The translations under genes and the position numbers were made by a program. A stretch of DNA of 64,000 bases from Terebella lapidaria (lineage: Eukaryota > Annelida > Polychaeta > Terebellida > Terebellidae): NCBI GenBank assembly GCA_949152475.1, contig OX424556.1:54704451-54768450 (forward strand), in the 5' to 3' direction. Below are positions 1 through 11,814 of the stretch, piece by piece. Every line of letters starts with the position of its first letter. Positions within the stretch are counted from its first letter, which is position 1. The notes under the pieces were generated by a model, which ran no database searches, was not told the DNA's origin, and saw only the letters and a list, made by a program, of their open reading frames with translations.

Positions 1-674
1 TGAGCGTATATGGCAGTTACATCACATGGTTGTTTTGGTGACATTGAATTTGACCTTCAGTGAATTTGTTAGGCCAAAGCAGCATCTGTACTGAAGAAAG
101 TTTCATGTCTAACACGTTACATTAAATTTTCTCCGGTAAATTATCTGTAATATTTTTCATATTATTTCGAATTGGACTCAATCGGGAGCATCATCGAGAT
201 AGCAAAACTTCTCACTTTCAGTCTTCTTCGATATTGGTAGATATACCACCGACAAAAATGAAAATTAAGATACTATGGATTTACGATCGTCGCACCGCGC
301 GCCGTAGCACGTGTTTGCGGTTATACAGCGCAAAGACAACACAACAATGGATGTACAAATCAATAGAAGCATTCTTTGTGGTGTTTCTATTGCGGCACAC
401 CGTGAGGCCGCGAGATGGCGCGTTATGTGGGACCTTAATTTTTACCTGGATTGAACAGATTCAACAGATGATCAACACAACAGTTGACGTCCATCCAGGT
501 CCACCATGCCTCACAGTAAATTTTCTCAAACTGTGTAAAAGCTTTATTTTTCAACCAAAGTGAATTACCCTAGAACACTTTACATATATGAATAGACCTA
601 CCCTGTCACAGCAATATAGTCTGCTGGGGACAAAAAAGCCTGGTCAGGTATTTCTTTTTTATTTGAATTCATTT
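1..674. other. Window edge, unassigned repeat-like DNA
   Basis: No gene is supported here. The first ~60 bases carry the phrase pattern GAATTTGACCTTCAGTGA typical of the AGGTCA-rich repeat family that dominates the next 5 kb. A 109-codon open frame at 234-563 has no recognisable domain and is probably chance. Confidence 0.4.
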
Positions 675-2239
675 TTAGCTTACCGACCTATAAGGGTCGT
701 TAAGCTATTGTCATGGCGTTTCGTCCGTCGTCCGTTGTCGTCGTTGGTAGCAGCATCCGTATCGTCTGTTAACATTTTTATCATTTTATTCGGACTGATG
801 AATTTCCCCATAAATTTGTGTGTATTTGTGTTGGGTCAATACCCCCAGACATTTTCTTCTTCTTTTTTTTATTAAATCGTTTATGCAGTTTTGGTGGCCA
901 TTTTTATTCCGAAAATAGCTGTTTTTGCATGCTTTAAATATTATTTTCTCAAAAACTGTCTGATCAGTTTTGAGATTTTAGTTTCAAAACATTCCCCTCA
1001 TATATCATTATAATGTGTATAAGTTTCGATGCTCTTGAATCGTCGGTCTGCGTGTGGCGGACATTTTCATTTTTAACGGGTAGACGAAAAAAAATTGGTT
1101 CATCCCCAATCAAGTCACTATTCGTTTCAAGCCATTTCCAGCATTTTTTGGACTTTTTTTCATTCACTTTTTCCTTCATAATGAGAGTTGTATGGAGTAA
1201 GCACCCAGAACATCCCGAGATAGAGCCTAAATAGTAGCAGACACAAATGGGGAATCATATAAGGCAGTTTCAGTAGTGACCTTGAATTTGACCTTCAATG
1301 ACCTTGAAAGGTCAAAACGGCCATTTTTGATTGATAACGATCAATTTTAAACTTTGGTGGTAATTTCTCAAAAACTGCCTGATCAGTTCTGAGATTTTCG
1401 TTTCAAAACATGCCAAATAGGGTCCTCAACAATGGATTGGTGACATTCAGTGTCCGGGTTTTTTTTAGGTTACCGTACCATAGGTCGATAACCTATTGAC
1501 TACTGGTAAGCTACATGTCCCTTGGGCCTATGTTTAGAATACCAATCCAACTTAAAGAATCATAGCACCAAAGGCGCTGTGGCTTACCGGCAATTTGATG
1601 GTCAAATTATCGATTTTTGAGAGTGAATGTTATCACAATTTTCCAAAGTTGTGTTCTCAGAAGATGATTAGAATATAATATATAATATAACATAATCCCA
1701 AGATTATTAGAATATAAATATAAGCCCTACTTTCGAATCAATTGTTTTTAGTTTACCGTACCTTTACTCTGATAACCTATTGGCATGGGGTTGCGTCCGT
1801 CGTCCGTCATCTGTCGTCCTTAGTCTACATTTTTATTTTTAAAGTTTACGGGCGAAACTTTCTGAAATTTTGCACAAACATGCCTAAAAATATTTCAAGA
1901 GGGAGGTATATTTTTGCATTTTTGCCGAAACGGCGGCCATTTCTGTCGAAAAATGTTCAATTTTGGAATTTGACAGCCGTTTTCTCAAAAAATCTCTGAT
2001 CAGATTTGCGATTTGTATTTCAAAAGATTCAGCGCATACACCTCCATGACGTATATAAGTTTCGTTGCCCTTGAATCGCCGGTCTGTGTGTGGCAGCCAT
2101 TTTGATTTGTTCGACGGGTCCCAAATGGCACTTTCCCATGTTAAATTCTCTATGCTACATAATGGGACACAATATTCCTAATATCTCATTTTATATTGAG
2201 ATTAGAGATTAGGAATAACTTGTGAACATATAGGAAATG

Positions 2240-3260
2240 ATGTTTACTGAATATTGCCATGGCCTTGAATTTGACCTTTGATCCCCTTTTCGGAGTCGGA
2301 GCACAAAATGGCTGATATCTCGCATATTATCAAATATAAAGTTTAGGAATCAATTCTCTTATAGGATAGGAATCAAACTGATGAGAAATTATGTATGCTG
2401 AATATTTTGATGACCTTGAATTTGACCTTCGACCTTATTTTCAAGATCAAAGCACAAAATGGGTGATATCTCGCTTATTATCGACTTTACAGAATAGGAA
2501 TCAATTGTGTACATATAGGACTTGATATACTAGATGTTGTCATGACCTCGAACTTAGCTTCGAACCTCATCTTCGACGTCAAAGCACAAAATAATATCTT
2601 ACCGACTTTACAGCTTAGCAATAAATTGTGGACATATAGGAAATGATGTATCCCGAATTTTTTGATGACTTTGAATATGACCCTTGACATCCATTTTCAA
2701 GGTCAGAGCACAAAATGGCTAATACTTCACTCATTATCGACTTTATGGCTTATAATTCAATTTTGCGCATACAGGAAATGATATATGCTGGTTATTGTCA
2801 TGACCTTGAACTTGACCTGCGACCTCATTTCCATGATCAGAACCCAAAATGATTAATATCTCGCATATTATTGACTATACATACACCTTAGCAATCAACT
2901 ATGGACATATATACGGTATATACGGTATATTCTGATGACCTTGAATTTGACCCATGACCTCATTTTCAGGGTTACAGAACAAAACGGTTAATACCTCGCT
3001 TCTCGTCGACTTTATAGCTTGCCAGTTGAGAATCAATTGTGGACTTATAGGAAATGATATACACCGAATATTCTGATGACCTTGACTTTGTTTGTAAGGT
3101 CAGAGCACAAAATGGCTATAATATCTCGCTTATTATCGACTTTACAGGTTAGGAATCAATTGTGCACATATAGGAAATGATATATATGCTGAATAATCTC
3201 ATGACTTTTGAGTTTGACCTTTGACCTTATTTTAAAGGTCAGAGCTCAGAATGGCTAATG
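2240..3260. repeat. ~135-bp tandem array rich in AGGTCA/TGACCT
   Basis: Eight or so degenerate units start with a TGACCTTGAA-like phrase near 2259, 2411, 2541, 2667, 2802, 2937, 3075 and 3204, giving spacings of 126-152 bases. Each unit goes on with an AAGGTCAGAGCACAAAATGG-like phrase, an ATCTCGCTTATTATCGAC-like phrase and CATATAGGAAATGATATA. Divergence between units is substantial, so the array is old. Confidence 0.8.
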
Positions 3261-3262
3261 TT

Positions 3263-4572
3263 ATGGGCGTAAATAACCGAACCCCCCCCCCCCCCTCCTC
3301 CCCCTTTTCACCTGAAACTCCAGGCTGAAACCCAACTGATCCAACAGTAAAAGAGTCAGTGGGCCTATTTTGCATAAACCATCCCGTTATATCCCCGTTG
3401 ATTGTCGACCACAGGAGCGCATCCAGGGGAGGGGTTGTCCAAGGGTTCTGCCCCCCCCCCCTTTTTTTTCTACTGGCCCTCTCTCAGTTAGCATGGTTGA
3501 CCGTTCCCATGCAAGTTCCAATTTTGGCCCAGGGATTTGACTTAACTTGGTGCTACTTCTCATGTATCTACTGATGATTAAAAAGGTAACTGCTAATCAG
3601 AAATACATGTGCATGTACATGTATTTCTGCTACTATGAATGTCAAAGGGCGATCCAGGGGGTGGGGGACGGAAGGAGCCGTGTCAACCCCACCGCCCCCC
3701 CCCCCCCCGCCCCCAATTCAATATCAAAATTTTAGGGGTGTTGTGTCGGTACAGAAATGTCACAATAGTTGATTGGGATATGACGCACATGTATGGGGAA
3801 CATATATATTAGTTCTGATGTATTTTTTTCACTAAATGCTTTGGAATATAATCAATTTGGTATTGGTATTATTTGGTATTAATGGTAAAAAAAATAATCA
3901 ATTCGGTTTTAGTAACAAGTGCTTGATTAATAAAAGGTGATTTTAGTGAGTTTGTGTGAAATTTATACTCAGGAGAGGCCAGAAAGCTACCACAGAAAAT
4001 GATAAGGGCTCTGTCTTCTAGGGCCCTTCAGCGAGCCCCAGACCCCCGGCCGCGAGGTGTTTTGCTGGGCTTGCTTTGGTTCCCCCCCCCCCCCCCCCCC
4101 AAAAAAAAAAAAAAATCCTGGATCTTCCCCTGGATGCACTACTCTCTTCATTTAGTATGATATACATTCATACTTCTTCAATTTCAAAAGTTACTTACAT
4201 ATTTACCTAAATACATATATTCGGAGAGTACATATTCACAGAGAAAAAAGTCGAAAGGCCTGGCTGGCGCGGGTGGAGACACCAATCCTCCCGCATATGG
4301 TCCGTGGGGTTAAACGGAAAAATAGAGGCCTCACGGATCGGGATAGGGCATCGCCTTGTCCCACCAATAACCAGAATACCAAAATTTGACACACAAAAAT
4401 TTACATTCAGACTTCACTAGGTATCTCCAGAATTCATCTCAGGTGCTCCTAGAATTCACAAAAATACAAAATTTTCTCGGGGGGCTTAACGCCGCCTCCC
4501 GGGCCCCTAGACCGAATTGGGGCTTTGCCTTGCTGTTTCTCGAACCCCCCTTTCCGAACCTTTATCTACACC
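3263..4572. mobile_element. Poly-C-rich element interrupting the 135-bp array
   Basis: The tandem array stops at about 3262 and resumes at about 4573 in the same orientation. The inserted segment has matching inverted ends, ATGGGCGTAAATAA on the left and the complement of ATGGGTGTAGATAA on the right. It contains several C or G homopolymer tracts (3283-3300, ~3453, ~3690, 4083-4100) and no supported gene. Exact ends and target duplication are not clear. Confidence 0.5.
4250..4375 (-). repeat. 126-bp inverted repeat, left arm
   Basis: This segment is the exact reverse complement of 5642-5767 as far as I can read it base by base; the arms are 1266 bases apart. Flanking sequence is unrelated. 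It is far better conserved than the surrounding old repeats, so one arm is a recent copy or the pair is being homogenised. Confidence 0.85.
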
Positions 4573-4574
4573 CA

Positions 4575-4935
4575 TGAATATATCGCTTATTATCGACTCT
4601 ACGACTTGGGAATCAATTGCGAACATATAGAAAATGATATATGCTGAATATTGTCATGACCTTGAACTTAGTCTTTGACCTTATTTTCAAGGTCAGAGCA
4701 CAAAATGACTAATATCTTGCTTATTATCGTCTTTACAGTTGTGTACATATAGTAAACGATATAAGGTGAATATTGTCATGACCTTGAACTCGACCTTTGA
4801 TCTTATTTTCAAGTATGGAGCACGAAATGGCTAATATCATGTTTGTTATCAACTGTATGGCTTAGGAATCAATTGTGAGCACATGAACTATTATATTGTT
4901 ACATCGAATTTGACCTTTGACCTAAATTTCCTTCA
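4575..4935. repeat. Continuation of the ~135-bp AGGTCA array
   Basis: Two to three more units of the 2240-3260 array (TGACCTTGAACTT phrases near 4660 and 4790), in the same orientation, beyond the poly-C insertion. Confidence 0.75.
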
Positions 4936-5140
4936 TAATGGGAGTTGTATGGAGTAGACTCCTACAGCACTGCAAGATAGAGCTTAAATATTGGCAGTAT
5001 CAACTGGGAAATCATATATTGCAGTTTCAATGGTAACCTTCACTGACCCTGCAAGGTCAATACAGCAATTTTGATGAGAAAGGTTATGGTCTAAATTCTA
5101 ACACTTTTCCGGTCACCTTTCCTAGCCTTTGGGCTATTTT

Positions 5141-7140
5141 TTTCTCCATGACTATTTCACACATCCTCATGTAGGATCGACGTGGAGTTCGGAGTTCGTG
5201 TAAAAGGTAATGTCAGTTCAAGTTCAAGGTAACCATGAAATGCACCATTTATATGGGTTATATGATTCCCATATTTCAAACATTCAATGTCACATTTGTA
5301 GGTGGCAGTGCGGCGGACTTACCCAAAGTTATCACAAACTTGCTCGAGTTCTATGAATTCATATATCGTCAGATTCACGCATACCACAGGATGCATCATA
5401 TATATGACCTAACTATAAACCATAATCACCCGAACCACACTTTTTTGACAATGGCTTACCAACCAAAATCAACTGGAAAATTTATGTCGAACATATCACA
5501 TACTCGTGTGAGCTAACTCAGCGCTACCATCAACTTGTACGTTACTCGAGACTTTGTTTAACTTTCTTTATGCATATTTCAACGCCTAGTGTGTGTTGGT
5601 TATCACTTCGTGAGCGATGGGGCGGGCGAAGGGAGTTTTACTCTGGTTATTGGTGGGACAAGGCGATGCCCTATCCCGATCCGTGAGGCCTCTATTTTTC
5701 CGTTTAACCCCACGGACCATATGCGGGAGGATTGGTGTCTCCACCCGCGCCAGCCAGGCCTTTCGACCCTTGCTGTCTAAGGTTCATCTTTGCGACACTG
5801 CGCGATCAAACCCATCTCTCAGGGTTTTCGACATCATAACGGACTCCTGCCGTTTCATCACGACAGCGCACCTGGCTTTTTCCATCAGGCTGCACTGCCG
5901 GGAGCACCCGCTCGACTTCAAGCGGCCTTGACTTTGCATATGTATTGCTCGGGACAAACAATGATTATGGTGTTACTGAGTGGGCTGCGCATCTAACGTG
6001 AGTTTGATTTCTGAATAGTTAACTGTCATGTATGTTTCACCACATTGAAGGTCGTTGTTAACAAAGCGTTACATTATTAAGCCTGTCACTGAGCATAAAT
6101 ATGTCACATAGAAAATTTCTTCTGTACATGTAAATAGTCTGAGCTAGTTTATCGGAACAACTACACTAGCGACATCTATAGTGAACTTATGGCGGATGTA
6201 TTTATGGAATTCTTGAGACGACAAGCGACTTACGTCTCACCATTTCCTAACTACGGTTTGTAGATTAAATCTGTGCTACGGGCTATGACGAATCTCAACT
6301 GTGGTATAGGCTACCGTATAGCCATTATGGAAATGGAAAATAATTAGTCAGTGTCGATTCAGGAACAGGTCGTTTATTGTCTTCTCTGGAATATATAAGC
6401 TAGATAAAATATCTAAATTTCATTTAAAAGTATATCCTAAATTATGTTCAAGTGTGCAGATTTCACGGAAAATCATAACTTCATAGAAGAAATATTACAT
6501 CATTATCTCATAAGCAATGTAGTTCAAATAGCTACATAGGTATGTAGCCGATATATGTGAAATAAACATTATGTAACATTTTCAAACAAATATAAGGTAC
6601 TGTATGATGTGAGCGTAACGATTTCCGTGATCAAACACTATTTGAGTCAGTATTTCAGATACAGTCTTCGAGAAGCTCAACTCCTTCTATTGATTCCACC
6701 TTGCTGGCCTACACATTACATCAATGTGTTGCTAATTAAGAGAAATATTGCTGAGTAGAAAGAATTGGAAAAGAGCCTTGATCACCATTAAAAAGAAATA
6801 ATCCACCCAAATATTGCTATTTCCTGTTACTAGCGAACTTACAGGCACTGAGACCTCCTGCTCATATACATGTATAACACCAGCTCTAGCCACATAACCT
6901 CTGAATTTTGGAATTCCTTGCGCAATGAGAACGTGCATTCAAAAAGCATATATCAATGACGTTGCACAAATGTTCATGTCATGTAATCATTTGTAACATT
7001 CCATCACTCAGTTTGATAATCCAGTCATGATCCAAAGTACTGCATAGAGCCCATAGCACCAACTAGAAAGCACCAATGCACCGTCAACTTTTGATAGGCG
7101 GTCCCAACTCACGCCAGTATTTCCTCTTACGAGCAGGCGT
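5141..7140. other. Unassigned region
   Basis: Apart from the inverted-repeat arm at 5642-5767, I see no gene, array or element. Open frames at 5235-5516 and 5617-5931 lack recognisable domains; the second overlaps the inverted-repeat arm. Sequence is AT-rich and non-repetitive within the window. Confidence 0.4.
5642..5767 (+). repeat. 126-bp inverted repeat, right arm
   Basis: Exact reverse complement of 4250-4375. Both arms read through as the same short open phrase, but there is no evidence that it is coding. Confidence 0.85.
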
Positions 7141-7144
7141 CAGA

Positions 7145-7400
7145 ATAGGTTTTTTCATCATGAGAAATTTATTTAGCCATTTTGGACCCCCAAATTGATG
7201 TTTTGACCTATCAAGGTCATCGACGGTCAAATTCAGGGTCACCACACAGATCGCCATTATAACTTCCCATTTGTAAGTGCCAATATCCGAGTTCTATCTT
7301 CGAGAGTTCTAAGACTACAGTTATGGCAGCTGACAGGGAAAAAAGTGCTGAAAATTTTCCAGTCCAAAGTTTCTTCAAAGGGAACAAACTCCAAAAGATA
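7145..7400 (+). repeat. Diverged fragment of the AGGTCA-rich family
   Basis: It follows the order seen at 48770-49000: a GACCT..CAAGGTCAT phrase, a GGTCACCACACA phrase, CTTCCCATTTG, AGTTCTATCTTC and a short AT-rich tail with AAAAGTGCTGAAAATTTTC. Many substitutions; a relic. Confidence 0.65.
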
Positions 7401-7667
7401 GCACATGGGCCATATACTTTTTTGTGATAAAATTGTGGTGATATGATGTCATATTTTTTCAGATGTCATATTTCGATGAAAGTGTAAGCGGTTTATCGAT
7501 CTTCCAGATATTTCATGGAACCTGGGCCGATTTTTTTTCTACATTCAATAACTGTCATCTTGTGGCGTCACGGATGATCATGGCGATACCCAAAGAAGGT
7601 ATTATTATTATTTTTATTATTATTTAAGATATAATTTTTTTCTGTAGGATTACTCACAGAACCTGGA

Positions 7668-8165
7668 ATTAAATATTTCTGGGTTTTAATAATTATTTCT
7701 CGTTTTATGCTGAATTGCAAGTTTTAATACTCAATTACGGGTTTAATTATTTAACTCCAGGTTTTATTACTTATTTCCAAGTTTTAATATTAAATTCTCG
7801 GTTCGAATATTTAATTGCGGGTTTGAATATCTAATTCAGGATTTTAATATTTATTTCCAGGTCCTAATATTTATTTCCGAGTTTTGATATTTAATTCCAG
7901 GTTTTCATGTTCAATTCTGTGTTTGAATATTTGATTCCGGGTCTGAATATTCATTTATAGGTTTATTTATGTCATGGTTGTAACCTTTATTTCCGGACTT
8001 TATTACCTAATTCCAGGTTTTAACATTTAATTTCTTGTTTGAATATTTAATCCCGTGCTTGAACATTTATCTCTAGGTATTAAAATGTATTTCCCGGTTT
8101 CAACACTTAATTCCAGGTTTTAATATTTAACTCCGGGTTTTAAATATTTAATTCCCAGTTTTCCA
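7668..8165. repeat. ~21-bp tandem array
   Basis: About 23 degenerate units on the theme TTTAATATTTAATTCCAGGTT, with alternating AATTCC and GGGTTTGAAT versions. No coding potential. Confidence 0.85.
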
Positions 8166-8199
8166 GGCTTTCCCAGGGATTAAATCATTCTTCAGAAAA

Positions 8200-8985
8200 T
8201 AGCTAATTCCCAAATAAAAAATACTGAATGTTCCTAATAAGCTTCCATACAATATCGTTTTAAAGTTTTTTTTTCTCACAAAATAAAGGAAAGTGTTAAA
8301 GCAAGGTCAAGGCTTGAGAGTGGGATTGTCATCCGACAGGTAAGTATTGAGACATAGTTTCCTTTGGTAACCCACTCTCGTTCGGACCTTCTTATCAGGT
8401 TATAGCGCTGAACACATTTATGTGGGTGCTTCCATGTGGTTTTGATTATTGTGGTGTTGGAGAATTCAACGACATACGTAGGTGAAACTGTAAATGACTA
8501 CGGAAATACCTAGATTATTTTCGTGTAACTTTATTCTCCTATGCTTTATGTATGTGCACCGCTCATAAATGGTGTTTGGGCGCTGTATAGGGTGAAACAC
8601 ACTGGAAATACCCAAAAGATAATATAAGTAGAAAAACTGATTGTCTCTTAATCATGAACACAGTAGATTAATCACTATCCGCTAGCTAGTTATAAAGTGG
8701 ATTGTTGGTCTTTAGATCAAATGAGTACAGGTAGTATACATTTCATGCGAATTAACCAATTTACAGTGATATATAGGGGGCCAAACCATTTCACAGTGAC
8801 ATCTAAGGAATGAAATACGATTTATTACTATCGCAGCTCAATGTAGTAAACATCAAACCAGTATACGAGTATCACACATATGATGTATAATTTGCAAAAT
8901 GGTGGTGGATGTTATTGTGATCAAAATAATAATAAACAATGAAAAATGCAATAGGTCCCTTATCCTGGTTTTCGGAAATCTGAAA
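8200..8985. other. Unassigned, probably LINE 3' flank at its right end
   Basis: No gene seen. The last ~100 bases lie just past the stop codon of the minus-strand LINE frame and are A/T-rich (complement ends in TTATTATTATTTTG), possibly the LINE 3' untranslated end. The rest is unrecognised. Confidence 0.35.
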
Positions 8986-8987
8986 AG

Positions 8988-9560
8988 TTACATTGCAGAA
9001 GCCAACTCTGGCATTTGAGCACCGGGGGCGAGAGAGCAGCGATGTACTGCTTCGCAGTACTGCTGGACTGCTGTGCGGAAGGTGTCAGTGGATTTAGATT
9101 CGACTATACTATTGTCCAGCTTATTCCAATCCAGAACTGTTCGTGCGAAGAATGAATTAGTGAATTGTTCGGTTTTGCCTAGAATGGGCTTGAAACCTTG
9201 TGAATTGTTTGTGACAAATTTATCAAGGACGTTACTGTACTCGAAATCATGGTGTCCTTTGGGTTTAATTTGACGCCTAACTTTATAATCGTTGGCCTTG
9301 ATAGCCGGTACCATGCCACTGACTACTTTGTACAAGAATACCAATCTATTTTGTTTGCGCCTTTGTTGGAGTGTACTTAGGTTAAGTGTTTGCATCATGT
9401 TAGTCATTGCACCATTGTGTCTGCTTGTGTAATCACCTGTAATAAATCTAATTGCTTTACGTTGAACTTTTTCGATGCTGTCTATATCTTTTTGGTAGTA
9501 TGGATCCCATACGTTGGATGCATATTCCAATGTTGATCTAACTAGTGAAATGTATGCTAG
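8988..9560 (-). pseudogene. Non-LTR retrotransposon reverse-transcriptase ORF, C-terminal fragment
   Basis: The frame reads the conserved tail that follows the palm of Jockey/CR1-type reverse transcriptases: a LEYASNVWDP phrase, IEKVQRKAIRFI, a TLQQRRKQNRLVFLYKVV block and a WNKLDNSIV block before the stop at 8988. Reading continues upstream to about 9557 (a YISLVRS phrase) and is then broken by the element at 9561. The matching upstream part, ending in HRNLKSC, resumes at 14203 on the same strand, so the LINE was one unit before the insertion. Family membership is by motif; the exact clade is inference. Confidence 0.85.
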
Positions 9561-9593
9561 TAGGCTAGCGGTTATGGGTGCTATTGGACCGAG

Positions 9594-10215
9594 AACCCCT
9601 CCCCATCTTAGAACAAGCTACAACCTATTTTTTATTGAAGACATATCTCAGGTGAGTCAGAAAATCATGGTTGTAGATCTGAAAAACTTGCAGATCACTC
9701 TGAAAATCACACTTATGCCTGACGAGGTGGCGGCGGAAAAAGCGCATCTGATGTAACAGGTTTTTCCCCTCTAAACATGCCAATAATGATGTTAGAGATA
9801 CCATCTTGGTGTCAAACTGTTCAGTGTTATTAGTGTCAATTAATAAAATACAATAGAACTGAAAGTAAAACATTCTATCAATAAAAAGTGACAAAACAGT
9901 GAAATTTTGTGTCAAAATTCACTTCGGTTTGGTCACTAAAGTTGGACAAATACTTCAACTACTTCAAAAATATGTATGCTATTGCAATAAAATTGGCACC
10001 AAAATATGACCTGTTCATCTGGGTAATGAACACTGATACCACAATTCTGGACGTCAAGCATAGGTATGAGAATATCATCAAAATCTATCATCACCCCCCA
10101 ACATAGCCAATATTCAGAAATCACAATTTACAATTGAGACCCAATTATAAATCCGTTAGAACCCCAATTAGGTCACCAATTATACACAGCATTTGTATTC
10201 ACCATATATATGTTA
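9594..10215 (+). repeat. Long terminal inverted repeat, left arm
   Basis: Inverted partner of 13535-14156 with perhaps 5% mismatches. Both arms contain the same non-functional open frames (9625-9915 minus and 13835-14125 plus). The inner end of similarity fades near 10210. Confidence 0.85.
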
Positions 10216-10347
10216 TTTGTTTATACATCAATGGATATGTAGTGCAGGAAAGAGCTACTATGCACTCGGTATGAGAACGGATCAGACCATTATGCAACAG
10301 GTAACATACCAGGTACTTAAAACATATATGTAAAGACAAAGATTTGT

Positions 10348-10872
10348 TTGTTAATATCAGTTTCGGTTAAACAGTTTCGGTATTCTCAAAATGACATCAA
10401 ATATAAGTTATTTAATTCTTACTGTATGTCGTTATATGGATCACCTCTATGGGACATCTCTCTTGTATATTGTAATATATTTGTAGTAAGATGGCGAAAG
10501 GCCATTCGGCGTCTGATGGTTCTCCCTCATAATACACAATTACTTATACGGTCCTTGAAATTCATTAAATCAGCTTGTATTAGTAAAAATTAGTTTGTAC
10601 AAATTTGTAGCAGAATGGCTGTAAATGGTAGCTCTTCAGCAGTGAGAAACAGTATAGCATTCATTTGGGTTAAATATGGCGTCTTACGTAATAACTTTCT
10701 CAGTGATCTGGTAGATTTGGAAATACGTGTAAAATTTATTCCTGACAACTTAGATAAACAGGCACTTTGTGTTGCAATTAAAGATTTGATTAATGTGAAA
10801 TTGGATAACATATTTATGGACATGTCACACGAGGAATGTGACAATGTTATCATGTATTTGTGTACAAACTGA
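10348..10872 (+). pseudogene. Second LINE 3'-terminal ORF fragment (L2/CR1-like)
   Basis: Reads LFNSYCMSLYGSPLWD, then VRWRKAIRRLMVLPHNTQLL and, after one in-frame stop at about 10591, MAVNGSSSAVRNSIAFI. This is the usual C-terminal region of L2/CR1-type LINE polymerases (the YGSxLWD and WRKxIRRL motifs). Both pieces are in the same frame. Orientation is opposite to the LINE that hosts the surrounding element, so it is a separate insertion or cargo. No catalytic part remains. Confidence 0.7.
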
Positions 10873-11027
10873 CATGTTGGTGTGTCATTTGTGTGCCTTT
10901 GGTTTTATATGTATGTTTTTGTTTCACTGTCACCTGTTATATGTACTATTTACTCAGTTACATGTATATGCACTAGTGTACTTTCTATGTACGAATAAAT
11001 CATACATATATGTATATTGTTATGTTA

Positions 11028-11803
11028 CGTTCAACATATGTACATATTACTGAACAATATTCAGCCACTTTCATCGTCATTGTCGCTGAGCACGAGAGGA
11101 CTGTCTGAGCAAACATCGCCATGGCAAGAGAAGAACTCGGTGCATTGTAGCCCAGCGATCAGACAGTGAAATTGCCGGCTTTGGGAACAGTTCTCATCCG
11201 TGCAGTAGAGATATGTCAAATCTCGAATCTCTTTAGGGGCTGCATCATTTCGGAACATGACTGGCTCCAGGTTTTCATCTTTCAGCTGCCACCCACTGCC
11301 ATCGGGGCTCCAAAAGTATGGTTGTGCCTCATGGCCAAACGTCCAAATCGCCAGCTGGTAGTTCGCCCGTCTCACGCGTTGTCCATTCGCATCATCAGGG
11401 GGTGGGAAAAGATATGATGTTCAGAGCGCAGCTCGTCCAGAGACTGGCATTTTGTCTTGGATCCATACATCAGCAATATATACTATGTTGCAGTAAGGAG
11501 TAACTCCGTGACATTACTTGACCGACCGAATTGTGATAGCAGCATCAAATCTGTGATTTTCTGCGACAGCTTGCTGAAAGCAGTTCATTTGCCGATTCTG
11601 AACAGTGAGCAGCTTGCGACACAACCACTGAGACCATGAGCTGCTGGTAAGCACGTTGCAACATCTTGCCCAATATTGTTGTTTTTGGTGGTAATTTGGA
11701 ATGAACCCATCACGATTTACCACTTTGCCACGATGACCAGCATTCAAGTAGATATCACAGTTGCCAAACATATCCTTGGTACAGAAGTAGACAAGGAAAT
11801 CTA
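11028..11803 (-). pseudogene. Inverted partial copy of the unknown transposon-type gene at 11815-12790
   Basis: Its outer end (11028) pairs with 12818 and its inner end (~11803) with ~12121. The minus strand encodes phrases such as YQLAIWTFGHEAQP, FWSPDGSGWQLK, LEPVMFRNDAAP and a cysteine-rich tail (YCTDENCSQSR...LQCTEFFSCHGDVC), the same product encoded on the plus strand in the other arm. Indels and stops separate the arms. The Cys pattern recalls the CXC-like tail of uncharacterised transposon-borne proteins in marine invertebrates; function unknown. Confidence 0.6.
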
Positions 11804-11814
11804 AATGATTTTCA

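Larger units (their letters stand above)
675..5140 (-). mobile_element. AGGTCA-rich hairpin-ended repeat, old copy in reverse orientation
   Basis: The left edge is a hairpin (677-704, arms AGCTTACCGACC and GGGTCGTTAAGCT) followed by a GTCC/GTCG-rich tract at 723-760. The right edge is a second hairpin (5123-5136, TAGCC/GGCTA) in a T-rich run. The same two ends in the opposite orientation bound the cleaner copy at 48368-49921. Inside are fragments of further copies (hairpins near 1470-1500 and 1750-1785), a ~135-bp tandem array and a poly-C-rich insertion. No protein is encoded. I infer a non-autonomous mobile family; the superfamily is unclear, and a Helitron-like class with terminal hairpins and a central microsatellite is one possibility. 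This copy is diverged and composite, so its boundaries are approximate. Confidence 0.55.

Noticed and set aside
234..563. 109-codon frame ending near a TVDVHPGPP phrase, thought to be a LINE leader with a 2A-like motif
   Set aside because: The 2A core needs D-x-E-x-N-P-G-P; the Asn and Glu are missing and no endonuclease follows.
5617..5931. 104-codon frame spanning the 126-bp repeat
   Set aside because: No family recognised, and the repeat arm at 4250 does not extend the same frame; probably chance.
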